A stretch of 5,743 nt of DNA from Bacteroidetes bacterium 4572_114 (GTDB taxonomy: Bacteria > Bacteroidota > Bacteroidia > Bacteroidales > 4484-276), in NCBI GenBank assembly GCA_002254335.1, contig NIVA01000210.1, positions 1 to 5,743 on the forward strand, written 5' to 3'. The notes below the pieces were generated by a model. That model made no database searches. It worked only from the letters and a program-made list of their open reading frames with translations, and was not told the origin of the DNA. This document shows, in pieces, positions 5,037 to 5,743 of this stretch. Within the stretch, counting starts at the first letter, position 1, and each line of letters begins with the position of its first letter. Both the position numbers and the translations under genes were made by a program.

Positions 5037-5061
5037 AAACAAATCATACATTAATTTGTTT
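5037..5061. repeat. AT-rich perfect inverted repeat upstream of the S8 protease gene
   Basis: AAACAAAT (5037-5044) and ATTTGTTT (5054-5061) form an 8-base perfect inverted repeat with a 9-base spacer, 142 bases before the protease start. The stem is too AT-rich for a good terminator. An operator for a dimeric regulator is possible. The rest of 4957-5203 shows no gene, and no exact TAnnTTTG promoter match was found there. Confidence 0.35.
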
Positions 5062-5203
5062 ATTGACCAACTGTCCTGGTGTGCCATGGTTGATTGATAA
5101 TCTTAGGTTTAGAAATTTATTTTTAAATCAAACAACACACAGGCAACCATTCATATACTTATAGGTCTAAATAATTACTTTACAAAACAAAACAGGTATT
5201 AAC

Positions 5204-5743
5204 ATGAGAAAAATTTCCACATTGCTGCTCCTTGCAGTATTATTAGTTTCCGGCATCAGCTTATCTGCCGCAGGAAGCAAAACCATCACCGATCAGTTAA
5301 ATAAAAAAATTGAAGTTTCAACTGATAATGAGATGATCAGGATCAATATCACACTCAGTGAAAAATTTGATTCACAAGCCCTTATTCAACAAGTTGAATC
5401 AATAAGGCAAACCGACAGGCGCGAATATGTAATTTCTGTATTAAAAGATTTTACAAGCCTTTCGCAGGAAGGAATAATAGCACAACTTAATGATTTTCAA
5501 CGGTCGAATACTGTTGAGAAGGTTACAACCTACTGGATTGCCAATGTGATCAATTGTTACGCTACATCTTCAGCTATTGAAGAACTTTCGAAACGTAGCG
5601 ATATTGCAAGTATCGACTATGATGAATACAGGGTACTTCTTGATCCCAGGGAAAATGAAAACGGACATTTTGAGCCGGGAAATACGGATAACAGGGAAAT
5701 TACCTGGAACGTCATTAAAATTAATGCAACTGCTGTTTGGGCA
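5204..5743 (+). CDS. Secreted subtilisin-family (S8) serine protease, N-terminal part (cut by window edge)
   Basis: 180 codons are visible from ATG at 5204-5206, with no stop before the edge. Residues 1-23 are a signal peptide (MRK, a Leu/Val-rich core, then SLSAA before the likely cleavage). Residues of about 44-145 resemble the I9-type propeptide that chaperones and inhibits subtilisins: INITLSEKF at 48-56, a helical middle, and a final strand SIDYDEYRVLL. The segment ITWNVIKINATAVWA (166-180) is the typical start of the mature subtilisin domain, as in bacillopeptidase F-like proteases, just before the catalytic-Asp strand. The Asp, His and Ser triad lies beyond the window, so activity cannot be judged. 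It would act outside the cytoplasm. Many Bacteroidota relatives end in a type IX secretion signal, which cannot be checked here. The S8 call rests on this N-terminal pattern only. Confidence 0.8.
   Translation, partial: MRKISTLLLLAVLLVSGISLSAAGSKTITDQLNKKIEVSTDNEMIRINITLSEKFDSQALIQQVESIRQTDRREYVISVLKDFTSLSQEGIIAQLNDFQRSNTVEKVTTYWIANVINCYATSSAIEELSKRSDIASIDYDEYRVLLDPRENENGHFEPGNTDNREITWNVIKINATAVWA

Overview
The window looks like chromosomal DNA from a member of the Bacteroidota, probably a Bacteroidales/Marinilabiliales-type marine or anaerobic lineage. I infer this from the protein style (tandem cyclophilins with the Bacteroidota-type insert, type II thymidine kinase, Bacteroidota-like lipoproteins), the AT-rich gene leaders with no clear Shine-Dalgarno, and several matches to the Bacteroidota -7 promoter motif TAnnTTTG. 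No species can be named from the sequence alone.

Left half (1-3313) is all on the minus strand. Reading in the direction of transcription (right to left) it holds a truncated YhcG/DUF1016-family N-terminal fragment, thymidine kinase (tdk), a 326-base intergenic region rich in repeats, two tandem periplasmic/envelope cyclophilin-type prolyl isomerases (first a lipoprotein, then a copy with an ordinary signal peptide), and the 5' part of pheS, cut by the window edge. The right part (3406-5743) is on the plus strand: a small hypothetical gene apparently split by a +1 frameshift, an unrecognised lipoprotein, and the first 180 codons of a secreted subtilisin-family (S8) protease, cut by the right edge.

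The genes do not form one obvious system. pheS and tdk are housekeeping genes (tRNA charging, thymidine salvage). The cyclophilins, the lipoprotein and the protease all belong to the cell envelope or secreted fraction. The zone 2936-3994 looks like decaying accessory DNA: a YhcG fragment ending at a stop where relatives have a conserved Tyr, next to a frameshifted unknown gene.

The most interesting signals are non-coding: (i) a 66-base palindrome at 2161-2226 whose arm mismatches mostly become G-U pairs only in the minus-strand (tdk-sense) RNA; (ii) a degenerate heptamer array (GGGTTTT) beside it; (iii) two oppositely oriented 8-base-period CATT arrays upstream of pheS that form an imperfect long inverted repeat; and (iv) a 26-base motif with core GTAGTAGAACC shared by two distant gene borders. 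I see no convincing evidence for a complete new defence or mobile system.
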